From assembly GCA_009781005.1 (NCBI GenBank), contig WQYX01000006.1, forward strand, positions 1-64,000: DNA of 64,000 nt, given 5' to 3'. Position numbers and translations under genes: made by a program. Origin of the DNA: Polyangiaceae bacterium (GTDB taxonomy: Bacteria; Myxococcota_A; Polyangia; Polyangiales; Polyangiaceae). This document shows positions 45,228 through 54,205 of the stretch, one piece after another. The first letter of the stretch is position 1; every line of letters starts with the position of its first letter. Under the pieces are notes generated by a model, which saw only the letters and a program-made list of their open reading frames with translations, was not told where the DNA came from and did not search any database.

Positions 45228-45372
45228 AGAGGGTGTTTACCAGCCGTTGCGAGCGACGTGAGGCCAAGGCGGGCCCGAGGAGCCCGCGTAAGCGTACTGG
45301 TCGTACGTGCGCAGGCACCGCAGGGCCCAACGAAGGCATCGCGGCGCGCAGCAGGCTGGTAAACACCCTCTT
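45228..45372 (-). repeat. Structured repeat family, full copy D, inside the rpmI-rplT operon
   Basis: A 145-bp element. Arms AGAGGGTGTTTACCAGCC and GGCTGGTAAACACCCTCT pair perfectly; the outer edge includes two bases of the rpmI stop codon. Core helix GGGCCC/GGGCCC with conserved internal-loop strands TGCGGTG and GCTCCTC. Transcribed in the rpmI-rplT message, it would form a hairpin of more than 60 nt per side. Confidence 0.85.
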
Positions 45373-45565
45373 AACCGTTGAGAAGACGCTTGATCTTCTT
45401 CTCGTGCGTGGTCGAAACCATGTCGTTGTTGCGCAAGCGACGGAGACGTTTGCGCGGCTTGTTGATGAGCCCGTGGTTGCCGCCCGCTTTCGAACGACGG
45501 ACACGGCCCTTGCCGGTCAATTTGAACCGCTTCGCCGCGGTCTTGCTGGTCTTCATCTTCGGCAT
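45371..45565 (-). CDS. rpmI: 50S ribosomal protein L35
   Basis: 64 residues from ATG 45565, giving MPKMKTSKTAAKRFKLTGKG, the exact L35 N-terminus; the ORF-track extension is not real. GGAATGGAAGG precedes the start. L35 normally sits in infC-rpmI-rplT; here infC is not upstream (a divergently unrelated phosphohexomutase gene is). Confidence 0.97.
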   Translation of the reverse strand: MPKMKTSKTAAKRFKLTGKGRVRRSKAGGNHGLINKPRKRLRRLRNNDMVSTTHEKKIKRLLNG

Positions 45566-45673
45566 AACGTGCCTTCCATTCCTTTTGCCGCTCCCACAGG
45601 GCCGCTTGGGCAAGCTGTTCTCGTGCTCCTCGGGATGCGGGGCGCAGGTTTATGACGAAAGACGCGATCTTTG

Positions 45674-47455
45674 TCAAGGTGCGGCGATGGCCATGAAGGC
45701 GTCGGCCAGCTTCTTCATCGTGATCGCGGCGCGCTCTTCGGCCGCGGCAACGGGCTCGCTCTCGCTCATGGCCTCGCGAACGTCGAAGTAGAATTTCGCT
45801 TTTGGTTCTGTGCCGCTCGGGCGCGCAATGATGCGGCAACCGCCTGAAAGCTCGAAGGTGAGCACATCGCTCTTCGGCAGCGTGATGGGGGCTTTCTCAC
45901 CGTTCTTCGCGGTGCGCACCTGCGCCATGTAATCGCGAACGGCAAGGACCTCGTGACTGCCGATGATCTTCGGCGGCGAGCCGCGGAGGCGCGCCATGAT
46001 CGCGCGGATCTCGGCGGCTCCTTCTGCACCCTTGCGCGTGAGACTGACTTGCGAGCTCACGAAGAGCCCGTAGTGCCGATAAAGTGACTCGAGGTGGGCG
46101 AGCACGGTCGTCCCCTTTGCGCGAAGAATCGCCGTAAGCTCGGCGAACGTCACCGCGGCGCTGATGCCGTCCTTGTCGCGAACGAGCTCGCCCACGGTGT
46201 AACCGAGCGCTTCTTCGTAACCGAAAAGGAAATGCATTCCCTCGCTTGCTTTGAGATCCATGGCGCGGTTCGCGATCCACTTGAAGCCCGTCAAGACCTC
46301 TTCGTACCGAACCGACATCTCCTCTGCGATGACGCCGAGCATGGGCGACGAGACAATCGATTCGAGGACGAGCGGCGCGCCTTTCACCGCCTCTGCGCGA
46401 TGGTTCTTGAGTCCGCCGGTCAAGATATAGTGTCCCAACATCACGCCAACCTGATTGCCCGTGAGCTGCTGATACCCAGTTGGCGAGGACGCATCCGGAA
46501 CGGCAATGGCAAGCCTGTCCGCATCGGGATCATTGGCAATCACGAGATCGGCCTTTTTGGATCGCGCGAGCGAAAATGACAGATCCATGGCGCCCTTCTC
46601 CTCCGGATTCGGAAACTTCACGGTGGGAAAAGCGCCGTCGGGTTTCTGTTGCTCGGGCACCGACGTGACGTTCGAAAAACCTGCTTGGGCAAGCGCGAGG
46701 CGCGCAAGCTTGTCGCCAACACCATGAAGGGGTGTGTACACGATGGCAAAATCACGCGGACCATCGCTGCGCACGGAGAGTTTCTTCACCTCCGCGAGAT
46801 AAGCTTTCTCGAGTTCGTCATCGAGAATCGTGACGAGCCCCTTTTTGCGAGCCTCGTCGAGCGGCATATACGGGACGTCTTTTGCAGCAGGCGCGCGATC
46901 GATCTCGCTCGCAATCCCCACGTCGATGGGCGGAACGATTTGTGCGCCATTGTCCCAATAAGCTTTATAGCCATTGTACTCCGGTGGGTTGTGGCTTGCG
47001 GTCACCATGACACCCGCCGCGCATCCAAGATGCGTGACCGCAAAGGCGAGCATGGGAGTGGGTTCGACATCGGCAAAGAGCGAGCTTGGAATGCCGGCGG
47101 CGGCGAGGACGCATGCGGTGTCGGCGGCGAGCTCGCGACTCATGCGACGCCCGTCAAAGGCAATGACGACTCCGCCTTTGGCCTTCGATGCGTGGAGGAA
47201 ACGCGCAAGTCCCCATGTGGTGCGGATGACGACCGCACGGTTCATGCGATTGGGACCGGCGCCGATGATGCCGCGCAGGCCGGCCGTGCCGAACTCGAGT
47301 GAGCCTGCAAACCTGTCGGCGAGATCGGTCTTGCCGATGTCGGACGAGGCGAGCAAGGCTTCGATCTCGGCGCGCGCGGCGGGATCGGGATCGTTTTCGG
47401 CCCACTGTTTCGCGCGGGCCAAGAGCTCGTTGGTGGCATTTGCAGGAGCGTTCAT
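45674..47455 (-). CDS. Phosphoglucomutase/phosphomannomutase family protein
   Basis: 593 residues from ATG 47455 (in-frame ATG 47473 is possible). Long alpha-D-phosphohexomutase of the PGM2-like group, interconverting sugar 1- and 6-phosphates or pentose phosphates. Seen: EFGTAGLRG near the N-terminus, the phosphoserine loop VTASHNPPEYNGYK, metal-binding IANDPDADRLA, the sugar-binding GYEEALGY and C-terminal RPSGTEPKAKFY phosphate loop. The four domains are complete. It feeds glycogen, cell-wall or nucleotide-sugar pathways. Confidence 0.92.
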   Translation of the reverse strand: MNAPANATNELLARAKQWAENDPDPAARAEIEALLASSDIGKTDLADRFAGSLEFGTAGLRGIIGAGPNRMNRAVVIRTTWGLARFLHASKAKGGVVIAFDGRRMSRELAADTACVLAAAGIPSSLFADVEPTPMLAFAVTHLGCAAGVMVTASHNPPEYNGYKAYWDNGAQIVPPIDVGIASEIDRAPAAKDVPYMPLDEARKKGLVTILDDELEKAYLAEVKKLSVRSDGPRDFAIVYTPLHGVGDKLARLALAQAGFSNVTSVPEQQKPDGAFPTVKFPNPEEKGAMDLSFSLARSKKADLVIANDPDADRLAIAVPDASSPTGYQQLTGNQVGVMLGHYILTGGLKNHRAEAVKGAPLVLESIVSSPMLGVIAEEMSVRYEEVLTGFKWIANRAMDLKASEGMHFLFGYEEALGYTVGELVRDKDGISAAVTFAELTAILRAKGTTVLAHLESLYRHYGLFVSSQVSLTRKGAEGAAEIRAIMARLRGSPPKIIGSHEVLAVRDYMAQVRTAKNGEKAPITLPKSDVLTFELSGGCRIIARPSGTEPKAKFYFDVREAMSESEPVAAAEERAAITMKKLADAFMAIAAP

Positions 47456-47662
47456 GAGCAAGCGAATTACCATAAAAACATCGCTCGAGCCTGCCTACAT
47501 GGATGACGTTCGAAGCGTCACATGTGCTCGCGAACGAGCTTCGATCCGAGGCGTGGCATTCTCACGCTCGAGCCGCTGCTACGCGGCGGCCAGCACGAGC
47601 GCCGAAAAACATCGCGCTGCCGCTGAGGCACGACGGACAATAGGCACTACGTTTGGTGGACG

Positions 47663-48820
47663 ATGATGAAGATGCGGCTGCTGATCGTGGAGGACGACGA
47701 GGCCCTTCGCAGTAGTCTCGTAAGGTCGCTCGACCGCTCGTATGTGATCGACGAGGCTGGCGATGGCAGGGAAGCTTCCGAGTGTTTGACGCACAAAAGA
47801 TTCGATGTTGTGTTGAGCGACATTGACCTGCCGCATGGCTCCGGGATCGACGTGCTGCGCCTCGTGCGCGATTGCGATCTCGATGTGCCGGTGATCTTGA
47901 TGACGGGACAGCCGAGTGTCGACACGGCCATTGAGGCAATGGATCTCGGTGCTTTTACGTATCTCAAGAAGCCTTTCGAACGAGGTACGCTCGAACGCGC
48001 CCTCGGCCGTGCCGGCACGCTCGGGAAGCTCGCGCGCATCAAACGCGAGGCCATGTCGACACTCGGTAAGAACGGCGCTCTTCCCGGAGATCGCGCCGGA
48101 TTGTCGACGATCTTTCAGCAGGCGCTCGACACTCTGTGGATCGCATACCAACCCATCCTGTGCCGGCAGACGCAGAAGACCATCGGTTTCGAGGCCCTGT
48201 TGAGGTGCAAGGCGATGCCGACGCCAAACGCAGTCATCGAAGCGGCCGAACGACTCGATCGCATTCACGATCTTGGCCGGCGCGTGCGAGAGTGCGCGGC
48301 AGCGTGTTTCAAGCCGTGCAATCGCGACATGCTCCTCTTCGTCAACCTCCACGCCGTCGACTTCAGCGATCCCGAGCTTTATTCGTCCACGACCCACCTC
48401 GCAAAGATCGCATCGAGCGTCATTCTCGAAGTCACCGAGCGCACGGCCATCAACGACATTACGGATACGCGCCGTCGCGCAACCGAGCTTCGCTCTCTCG
48501 GTTATCGCATCGCCGTCGACGATCTCGGTGCGGGCTACGCAGGGTTGACGACGTTCGCAAACCTCGAGCCCGAAGTCGTCAAGCTCGATATGTCACTTGT
48601 CCGCAATATCGAAAATTCGCCGGTGCAATTTCGCATTGTCGAGGGCATTACGAATCTTTGCCACTCCCTCGGAATGAAGGTCGTTGCCGAAGGTATCGAG
48701 ACAACGAGAGAGCTTCAAACCATCCATGAGCTCGGATGTGACTATCTTCAGGGGTATCTGCTCGGTGCGCCTCAACCCTTCCTCCTCGATCACGTGATGC
48801 AGCAGCCCGCTTCGATTTGA
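47663..48820 (+). CDS. Response regulator with EAL cyclic-di-GMP phosphodiesterase domain
   Basis: 385 residues. Receiver domain ~1-120: LLIVEDDE, phosphoacceptor Asp in VVLSDIDLPHGSG, ILMTGQP (Thr) and LKKPF (Lys). EAL domain ~145-380: the signature appears as EALLR, followed by VNLHAVDFSD, ILEVTER, AVDDLGAGYAGL, VKLDMSLV, VVAEGIET and LQGYLLGAP, so metal and catalytic residues appear intact and it should hydrolyse c-di-GMP. No partner histidine kinase is adjacent. The last codons and the stop lie within the arm of repeat copy G. Confidence 0.92.
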   Translation: MMKMRLLIVEDDEALRSSLVRSLDRSYVIDEAGDGREASECLTHKRFDVVLSDIDLPHGSGIDVLRLVRDCDLDVPVILMTGQPSVDTAIEAMDLGAFTYLKKPFERGTLERALGRAGTLGKLARIKREAMSTLGKNGALPGDRAGLSTIFQQALDTLWIAYQPILCRQTQKTIGFEALLRCKAMPTPNAVIEAAERLDRIHDLGRRVRECAAACFKPCNRDMLLFVNLHAVDFSDPELYSSTTHLAKIASSVILEVTERTAINDITDTRRRATELRSLGYRIAVDDLGAGYAGLTTFANLEPEVVKLDMSLVRNIENSPVQFRIVEGITNLCHSLGMKVVAEGIETTRELQTIHELGCDYLQGYLLGAPQPFLLDHVMQQPASI

Positions 48821-48925
48821 CGCGATCTCATCGTTGGGGCCTGCGGTGCGGTCCTCAAAGCCATACAAGGCTGTTCCGTTCCGCTCCTCGGCCCCGCCTC
48901 GACCTCGCGTCAACTTGAAGCGGGC
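48805..48925 (+). repeat. Structured repeat family, full copy G
   Basis: A 121-bp element. Arms GCCCGCTTCGATTTGACGCG and CGCGTCAACTTGAAGCGGGC pair; the TGA in the left arm is the stop of the REC-EAL gene. Core GGGGCC/GGCCCC and inner AAAGCC...GGCT. It lies between the convergent REC-EAL and ABC-F genes. Confidence 0.85.
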
Positions 48926-48943
48926 CAGATTTTGTAACGTTCG

Positions 48944-50563
48944 TCATTGGCGCATGCCCGGAGCTTCGCGCCCCGTCGATGAGACGTACTCATCATAGTT
49001 GCCGCCATAAAGACGAGGACCGTCCTTTGACAGCTCGAGGATGCGCGTCGCAATCGACCGCAGAAATGTCCGATCATGCGAGACGAACACGATCGTACCT
49101 TCGTAGCCGGAGAGCGCTTTCATGAGCGCGCGCTTGGTGACGATGTCGAGATGGTTGGTCGGCTCATCGAGCACGAGCAAGTTCGGCGCGTCGAAGAGGA
49201 TCTTCGCGAGCGCGAGGCGTGCGCGCTCACCTCCGGATAAGACGGTGATGGGCTTGTCCTGGTCGTCGCCCTGAAAGCCGAACGCGCCGGCTAGATTGCG
49301 CAGCGTGCCGAGGTTCGTCGTTGGCGCGTGCGCGACGAGTTCCTCGATGACCGTGCGACGCGCATCGAGTTGCTCCATCTGGTGCTGCGCGAAATAGCCC
49401 ATCGTGACGGATGCGCCGATCGTCACCTTGCCCGCATCCGGCTCGAGCGCCCCCGCGATCATCTTGAGGAGCGTCGTTTTGCCCGAGCCGTTCTCGCCCA
49501 TGACGGCCCAACGCTCGGCGCGACGCACGAGCAGACTCGTGTTCGCGTGAACGATTTTCGAACCGTACTTCTTCGCAATGCGGTCGACCTTCACCACGTC
49601 GTCCCCGCTTCGAGGCGCGGGCTTGAAGTCGAAGGTCTTCTCGACGATGCGCCGCGGCTCTTTGACCTTGTCGATCTTGTCGAGTTTCTTGATGCGTGAT
49701 TGCACTTGCGCGGCGTGGCTCGCGCGCGCTTTGAAGCGATCGATGAACGCCTGCTCTTTTGCGAGCATGGCCTTTTGGCGCTCGTATTGTGCTTCGAGCT
49801 GCGCGAACGCAATCGCGCGCTGCGCCTCGTAAAAGTCGTAATTGCCCGAATAGGTTTTTATCTCTCCCCCGTCGATCTCGACGATCTTTTTGACGACGCG
49901 ATTCATGACTTCGCGATCGTGGCATGTCATCAAAACCGCGCCCTTGTATTCGCGTAAAAAGCTTTCGAGCCAAAGAATGGATTCGATATCGAGATAGTTC
50001 GTCGGCTCGTCGAGCAAGAGGACGTCGGGGCGCGCAAGGAGGATCTGTGCGAGCGCGACGCGCATCTTCCAGCCGCCGGAGAGCGCGCCGACGTCCCCCG
50101 CGACTTGCTCGGGTGACAGGCCGAGGCCGGCGAGGATGGCGTGCGCGCGCGCCTCGAGATCGTAGCCGCCGAGCTCTTGAAAGCGCGCCTGCGCATCGCC
50201 GTAGCGCTCGACGACTTCGGCGAAGTCCGGAGCCTCATGATCGTGAAGCCTCTTCTCGAGCTCCGCGAGCTCTTCGCCGAGACGACCTGCCTCGCCCGCG
50301 CCCGCGAGTGTCTCGGCGAGCACGCTCCGGCCTTTCAGGTCGCCGACGTCCTGACGAAAATAACCGATCGTGATGCGCTTCGGTCGATCGACGACGCCGT
50401 CGTCGGGCTGCTCTTCGTCCGTGATGAGACGAAAGATCGTGCTCTTGCCGGCGCCGTTCGCACCCACGAGTCCCACCTTTTCACCCTGGCCAAGAAAGAA
50501 AGACGACTCGACAAAGAGGATCTGGCCGCCGTACTGCTTCGAAACGTTGGAGAGTGCAATCAT
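48944..50563 (-). CDS. ABC-F family ATP-binding protein
   Basis: 539 residues from ATG 50563 (MIALSNVSKQYGGQ); the ORF-track start adds 8 residues. Two ABC modules without TM segments: Walker A GANGAGKST and GENGSGKTT, signatures ALSGGWKMR and LSGGERARLAL, Walker B VLLLDEPTNYLD and LLVLDEPTNHLD. The ~80-residue interdomain linker (P-site tRNA interaction motif) is Arg/Lys-rich and helical. ABC-F proteins bind the ribosomal E site and relieve stalling or protect from antibiotics; this one resembles housekeeping types (YbiT/YfmR-like) rather than a clear resistance factor. Confidence 0.92.
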   Translation of the reverse strand: MIALSNVSKQYGGQILFVESSFFLGQGEKVGLVGANGAGKSTIFRLITDEEQPDDGVVDRPKRITIGYFRQDVGDLKGRSVLAETLAGAGEAGRLGEELAELEKRLHDHEAPDFAEVVERYGDAQARFQELGGYDLEARAHAILAGLGLSPEQVAGDVGALSGGWKMRVALAQILLARPDVLLLDEPTNYLDIESILWLESFLREYKGAVLMTCHDREVMNRVVKKIVEIDGGEIKTYSGNYDFYEAQRAIAFAQLEAQYERQKAMLAKEQAFIDRFKARASHAAQVQSRIKKLDKIDKVKEPRRIVEKTFDFKPAPRSGDDVVKVDRIAKKYGSKIVHANTSLLVRRAERWAVMGENGSGKTTLLKMIAGALEPDAGKVTIGASVTMGYFAQHQMEQLDARRTVIEELVAHAPTTNLGTLRNLAGAFGFQGDDQDKPITVLSGGERARLALAKILFDAPNLLVLDEPTNHLDIVTKRALMKALSGYEGTIVFVSHDRTFLRSIATRILELSKDGPRLYGGNYDEYVSSTGREAPGMRQ

Positions 50564-50593
50564 CGGAAGGGCGCGGCTATAACCCATTTCGAG

Positions 50594-52129
50594 ATGATCG
50601 CTTTCGCTCTTCGACGCGCAGCATGGGCGATCCCCACGCTGTTCGGTGTGAGCTTCGTGGTCTTCCTGTTGACGACGCTCCTGCCCGATCCCGAGAACGT
50701 CACCGCAGTTGCGAAGAGCGACGTGGCCGCTCGCCTTCGCGTCAGGGAGCAGAGGCGCGCGCTCTTTTTAGACTTGCCGCGCTTCTTCAACGTCGAGCCG
50801 AGGGATGTTCGCGCGCGCGTCGATGATTGTATCTTGCACATCAAAGCCTCGGACGACGACGCCGCGATGTGCGAGGCGCGTCTCGCAGCGATCGGTGGTG
50901 CAGGATTGCCCATTCTCTTGCCCCGTCTCGACGACGTTCCGCCCTCTGCGCGCGGGCGCATCGCCGTCGCGCTCGCGCCGGTTGCGCGTCGCATGGATAT
51001 CGGCACCGAAGATGTCTTGATGGATCCGGATCGCGCGACGCATTTCTGGCAACGCTTCTGGACCGATCGCTCCGTCGACTTTACCCGTCCGGCCGTGCGC
51101 CGTTCGGTGCAGCGCCTCGAGACGCGCGAGAGCAAATTGCTCGAGGAGGATTTGAGACTGGTCGACACCTTCGCTCTTGCCGAGATCATCGATGCGCTCG
51201 GTCGGACGACGGACACGAAGGCCCTCTCACGCCTCACGCGCGTCGCCTCCCGCGCAACGGCGCGTGACGCCGCCCTTGCCGAAGACGCCGATCGAGACGA
51301 GGTGCGGGCGATCGTCTCCGATTGGATGTCGTGGTGGTACGTGCACGAAACCGATTACGTCACGATCGAAGGCGAAGAGAAAATCACGGCAAGCATCACG
51401 CAGACTCGTTATGCGAAGTGGGTGCTCGGAGCGGTCACCGGGCGGCTCGGGCTCTCCACCCGCGATGGTGCGCCCATCGCGCAAAAGCTCCTTGCGCGCG
51501 CCCCCGTCACGCTCGGCATGGTGCTGCTCGCGCTCTTGGTCGCAATTGCGATCGCGATCCCGCTCGGCGTTCTGACCGCGTGGCGGCGCGGTCATGCAAT
51601 CGATGTTACGGCGAGCGTGCTGCTCCTCGCCGTCTACTCGCTACCGACGTTTCTCGTCGCCGAGCTCCTCGCGACGTTCGGACCGGCATCGGCATCGGGC
51701 TACACGCTACCGGTGCTCGCGCTCGCAACGGTCTCGGTCTCGGTGATGACGCAGCAGCAGCGCGCGTCGATGATCGAAGCGATGACCGAAGACTATGTGC
51801 GCGCCGCGCGGGCCAAAGGAGCACACACGATTCGCATCGCCATCGTGCACGCGCTCCGCAACGCGCTCATGCCAACGGTGACTCTCGCTGGACTGCAGTT
51901 TCCGGCTCTCATCGGGGCTGCGTTCGTTGTCGAGGAAGTTTTCGACGTTCACGGCATGGGCTGGGAGACGCTGCGAGCGCTCGAGGCACGCGACGCGGCG
52001 TGGATTGTTGCCGTCACGCTTCTTTGCGCTGTCGTGACGACGTTGTGTCTAACGGGTAGCGAAGTCACCTATGGCGTGCTCGATCCGCGCGTGCGCGAAA
52101 AGCAAATGGGGAGAAGAGATCTCGCCTGA
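50594..52129 (+). CDS. Dpp/Opp-type ABC permease (B subunit) with a large insertion after TM1
   Basis: 511 residues from ATG 50594 (usual B subunits are ~310-340). TM1 (RRAAWAIPTLFGVSFVVFLLTTL) is typical of DppB/OppB. Then ~255 extra residues follow, with helical, HEAT-like stretches (LPILLPRLDDVPPSARGRIAVALAPVA), before the normal five-TM permease core (VTLGMVLLALLVAIAIAIPLG...) and the EAA coupling loop EDYVRAARAKGAHTIRIAIVHALRNALMP. The insert should face the periplasm. No ATPase or binding protein is adjacent; its likely partner permease is at 57227-58195. Confidence 0.85.
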   Translation: MIAFALRRAAWAIPTLFGVSFVVFLLTTLLPDPENVTAVAKSDVAARLRVREQRRALFLDLPRFFNVEPRDVRARVDDCILHIKASDDDAAMCEARLAAIGGAGLPILLPRLDDVPPSARGRIAVALAPVARRMDIGTEDVLMDPDRATHFWQRFWTDRSVDFTRPAVRRSVQRLETRESKLLEEDLRLVDTFALAEIIDALGRTTDTKALSRLTRVASRATARDAALAEDADRDEVRAIVSDWMSWWYVHETDYVTIEGEEKITASITQTRYAKWVLGAVTGRLGLSTRDGAPIAQKLLARAPVTLGMVLLALLVAIAIAIPLGVLTAWRRGHAIDVTASVLLLAVYSLPTFLVAELLATFGPASASGYTLPVLALATVSVSVMTQQQRASMIEAMTEDYVRAARAKGAHTIRIAIVHALRNALMPTVTLAGLQFPALIGAAFVVEEVFDVHGMGWETLRALEARDAAWIVAVTLLCAVVTTLCLTGSEVTYGVLDPRVREKQMGRRDLA

Positions 52130-52197
52130 ACCCGACGCGCGAAAGCGTCGCAATTTACCTCGCTCGTACGCGAGCTTCTTGGTAGACGGCGCTGACG

Positions 52198-52737
52198 ATG
52201 GCAGGCGGATCGCAGCGCACGGCGTATCTCTTGTTGCTGGCTGCGTTGCCTGCATGCTTGAGCGCGCCCGACACCACGGTGGTGATCGAAAACCACTACC
52301 CGCCGTCGTCCACGAACGCGCTCGTCATTTTCCGTGCATCCTACAAAGAAGCGGGCGAGGCGACGGGGGACACGGGAGCCGCGTTCGACCAGCCGATCGT
52401 GCCTGGAGCATCGTCTGATCCTCAATCCGTCGTGGCGGCATCGGACAACCCCGCGTACGTGCTGCTTGCGCCGGGGTGGGATCCCGCGAGCTCGTCGCCT
52501 CCGACCTCGTTCGTCGTTCTTCGATCGCGCGCAGGCTTCGCCGTGCAGTACGGCGATGAGCTCCGCATCCCGGTCGACGACACGACCTTCGCTGGCAACT
52601 GCGCGTCGGGCAGCGTGCTCACGCAGGCCGACGCAGACTTCATCACGCAGCGCATTTTCCCTGTCGCATTCAACACACTTCGCTACGACGCCGCGAGCTG
52701 CACCACGGCGGTGCTCGGTGATGCCAGTGCGAACTAA
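52198..52737 (+). CDS. Putative lipoprotein, hypothetical
   Basis: 179 residues. Signal sequence with lipobox LAALPAC, so predicted lipidated. The mature part is beta-rich (VVIENHYPP, SFVVLRSRAGFAVQYGDELRIPV) with two conserved-looking Cys (GNCASG; SCTTAV). No family recognised. It overlaps the following porin gene by 17 bp and follows the permease by 68 bp, consistent with one operon. Confidence 0.6.
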   Translation: MAGGSQRTAYLLLLAALPACLSAPDTTVVIENHYPPSSTNALVIFRASYKEAGEATGDTGAAFDQPIVPGASSDPQSVVAASDNPAYVLLAPGWDPASSSPPTSFVVLRSRAGFAVQYGDELRIPVDDTTFAGNCASGSVLTQADADFITQRIFPVAFNTLRYDAASCTTAVLGDASAN

Positions 52738-54205
52738 AACGCATTGTCGTTGTCTGCTCGTCGTGGCGTTGTTGGGCGCGCCCCTCGTCCTTCACGCGTC
52801 GCCCGTGATGGCGCAGGCAGCTCCTCCTGCGGGACACGAGGACGACTCCTTCGACGTCATGAACCTGCTCTCCCAGCATGGTCTTCACGACATCGACAAT
52901 GAGGCGTGGAATCTCTACGGGCAATTCACTTACGTCGCGAGCCAAAAGTTCGCGTTCAATGCAAAATACACGAATGCGAACGGTAGCGTGAATTCGCTCG
53001 TGCCGGGTGCCGAGCGGAGTTTCACGATGACCTTCACGCCGTTCTTCGGGCTCAGGCTCTGGCCCGGCGGTGAAGCGTATTTCGTCCCCGAGGTCATCGC
53101 CGAGCGGCCGCTCTCGAGTCTGCGCGGCATTGGCGGTTCCATTCAGATTTTCGAACTTCAAAAGGATGGCACGGTAACCCCTCAAATTTACCGCTCGCGC
53201 ACCTTTCTTCGCCAGACCATCAATCTCGGTGGCCAGCGCGTCAAGAAAGAATCCGACCCCATGCAACTCGGCGCAACGGTGGACAGCCGGCGCATCGTGC
53301 TCACGGGCGGCACGTTCACGATTCTCGACGTCTTCGACCACAACAACGTCACCTGGGATCCGCGCCAGACATTCGTGAACATGGCATTCATGACTCATTC
53401 GTCGTGGGATTTCGCGGCAGATGCGCGAGGGTATTCACTCGGTGGCACCGCCGAGCTCTATTGGGATGAATGGGCACTGCGCATCGGGCGCATGGCGCCG
53501 CCGTCGAATCCAAATCAGCTCCCCATCGTCATCGATTTTTTGCGCCAATACGCTGACGCGTTCGAACTCGAGCACGACCACAAGATCCTCGGACAACCCG
53601 GGGCTGCGCGTCTTTTGGCATACCGAAATCGTGAGATCACCGGACGCTTCAATGAGGCCATTGCGGCCTACGAAGCCGATCCCGTGGGCAGAAATGCCAA
53701 AGCATGCACTGGATTCAATTACGGCTCTGGCAATGCCACGGCGCCCGATCTTTGCTGGGTCCGAAGGCCGAATACCAAAGTGGGAATTGGCATCAATCTC
53801 GAACAATACGTGGCGAAGGATATCGGCCTCTTCTTCCGCGGGATGATCTCCGATGGGAAAACCGAAGTCGATGCCTTCGACCCCGCCGACCGTTCGCTCT
53901 CGTTCGGAAGTGTTGCCAAAGGCTCGGCATGGCACAGGCCTCTCGATGTCACCGGCATTGGGTTCGCATCGAGTTGGATTTCGAAGGACCACGCACGTTA
54001 CCTCGCCATGGGCGGTGTGGACGGCTTCGTGGGCGACGGCGCGCTCACGAAAGCTGCCGAATGCGTCGTGGATTTGTTTTATAGTGTGAATTTCCTTAGA
54101 GCCATTTGGCTGACTGCCGATTACCAGCATCTTTGGAATCCCGGATTCAACTCCGACCGCGGCCCCGTCAATATCCTTAGCGGGAGGGTCCATGCTGAGT
54201 TCTAG
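52721..54205 (+). CDS. OprB-like carbohydrate porin
   Basis: 494 residues from ATG 52721; the ORF-track start lies inside the preceding gene. Signal peptide MPVRTKTHCRCLLVVALLGAPLVLHASPVMA, then a beta-barrel protein ending in Phe (RVHAEF), the outer-membrane insertion signature. LLSQHGLHDIDNEAWNLYGQFTYV, the DVFDHNNVTWDPR region, and YSVNFLRAIWLTADYQHLWNPGFNSDRGPV resemble OprB/carbohydrate-selective porins. Probably a substrate channel for the neighbouring ABC transporter (inference). Confidence 0.85.
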   Translation: MPVRTKTHCRCLLVVALLGAPLVLHASPVMAQAAPPAGHEDDSFDVMNLLSQHGLHDIDNEAWNLYGQFTYVASQKFAFNAKYTNANGSVNSLVPGAERSFTMTFTPFFGLRLWPGGEAYFVPEVIAERPLSSLRGIGGSIQIFELQKDGTVTPQIYRSRTFLRQTINLGGQRVKKESDPMQLGATVDSRRIVLTGGTFTILDVFDHNNVTWDPRQTFVNMAFMTHSSWDFAADARGYSLGGTAELYWDEWALRIGRMAPPSNPNQLPIVIDFLRQYADAFELEHDHKILGQPGAARLLAYRNREITGRFNEAIAAYEADPVGRNAKACTGFNYGSGNATAPDLCWVRRPNTKVGIGINLEQYVAKDIGLFFRGMISDGKTEVDAFDPADRSLSFGSVAKGSAWHRPLDVTGIGFASSWISKDHARYLAMGGVDGFVGDGALTKAAECVVDLFYSVNFLRAIWLTADYQHLWNPGFNSDRGPVNILSGRVHAEF

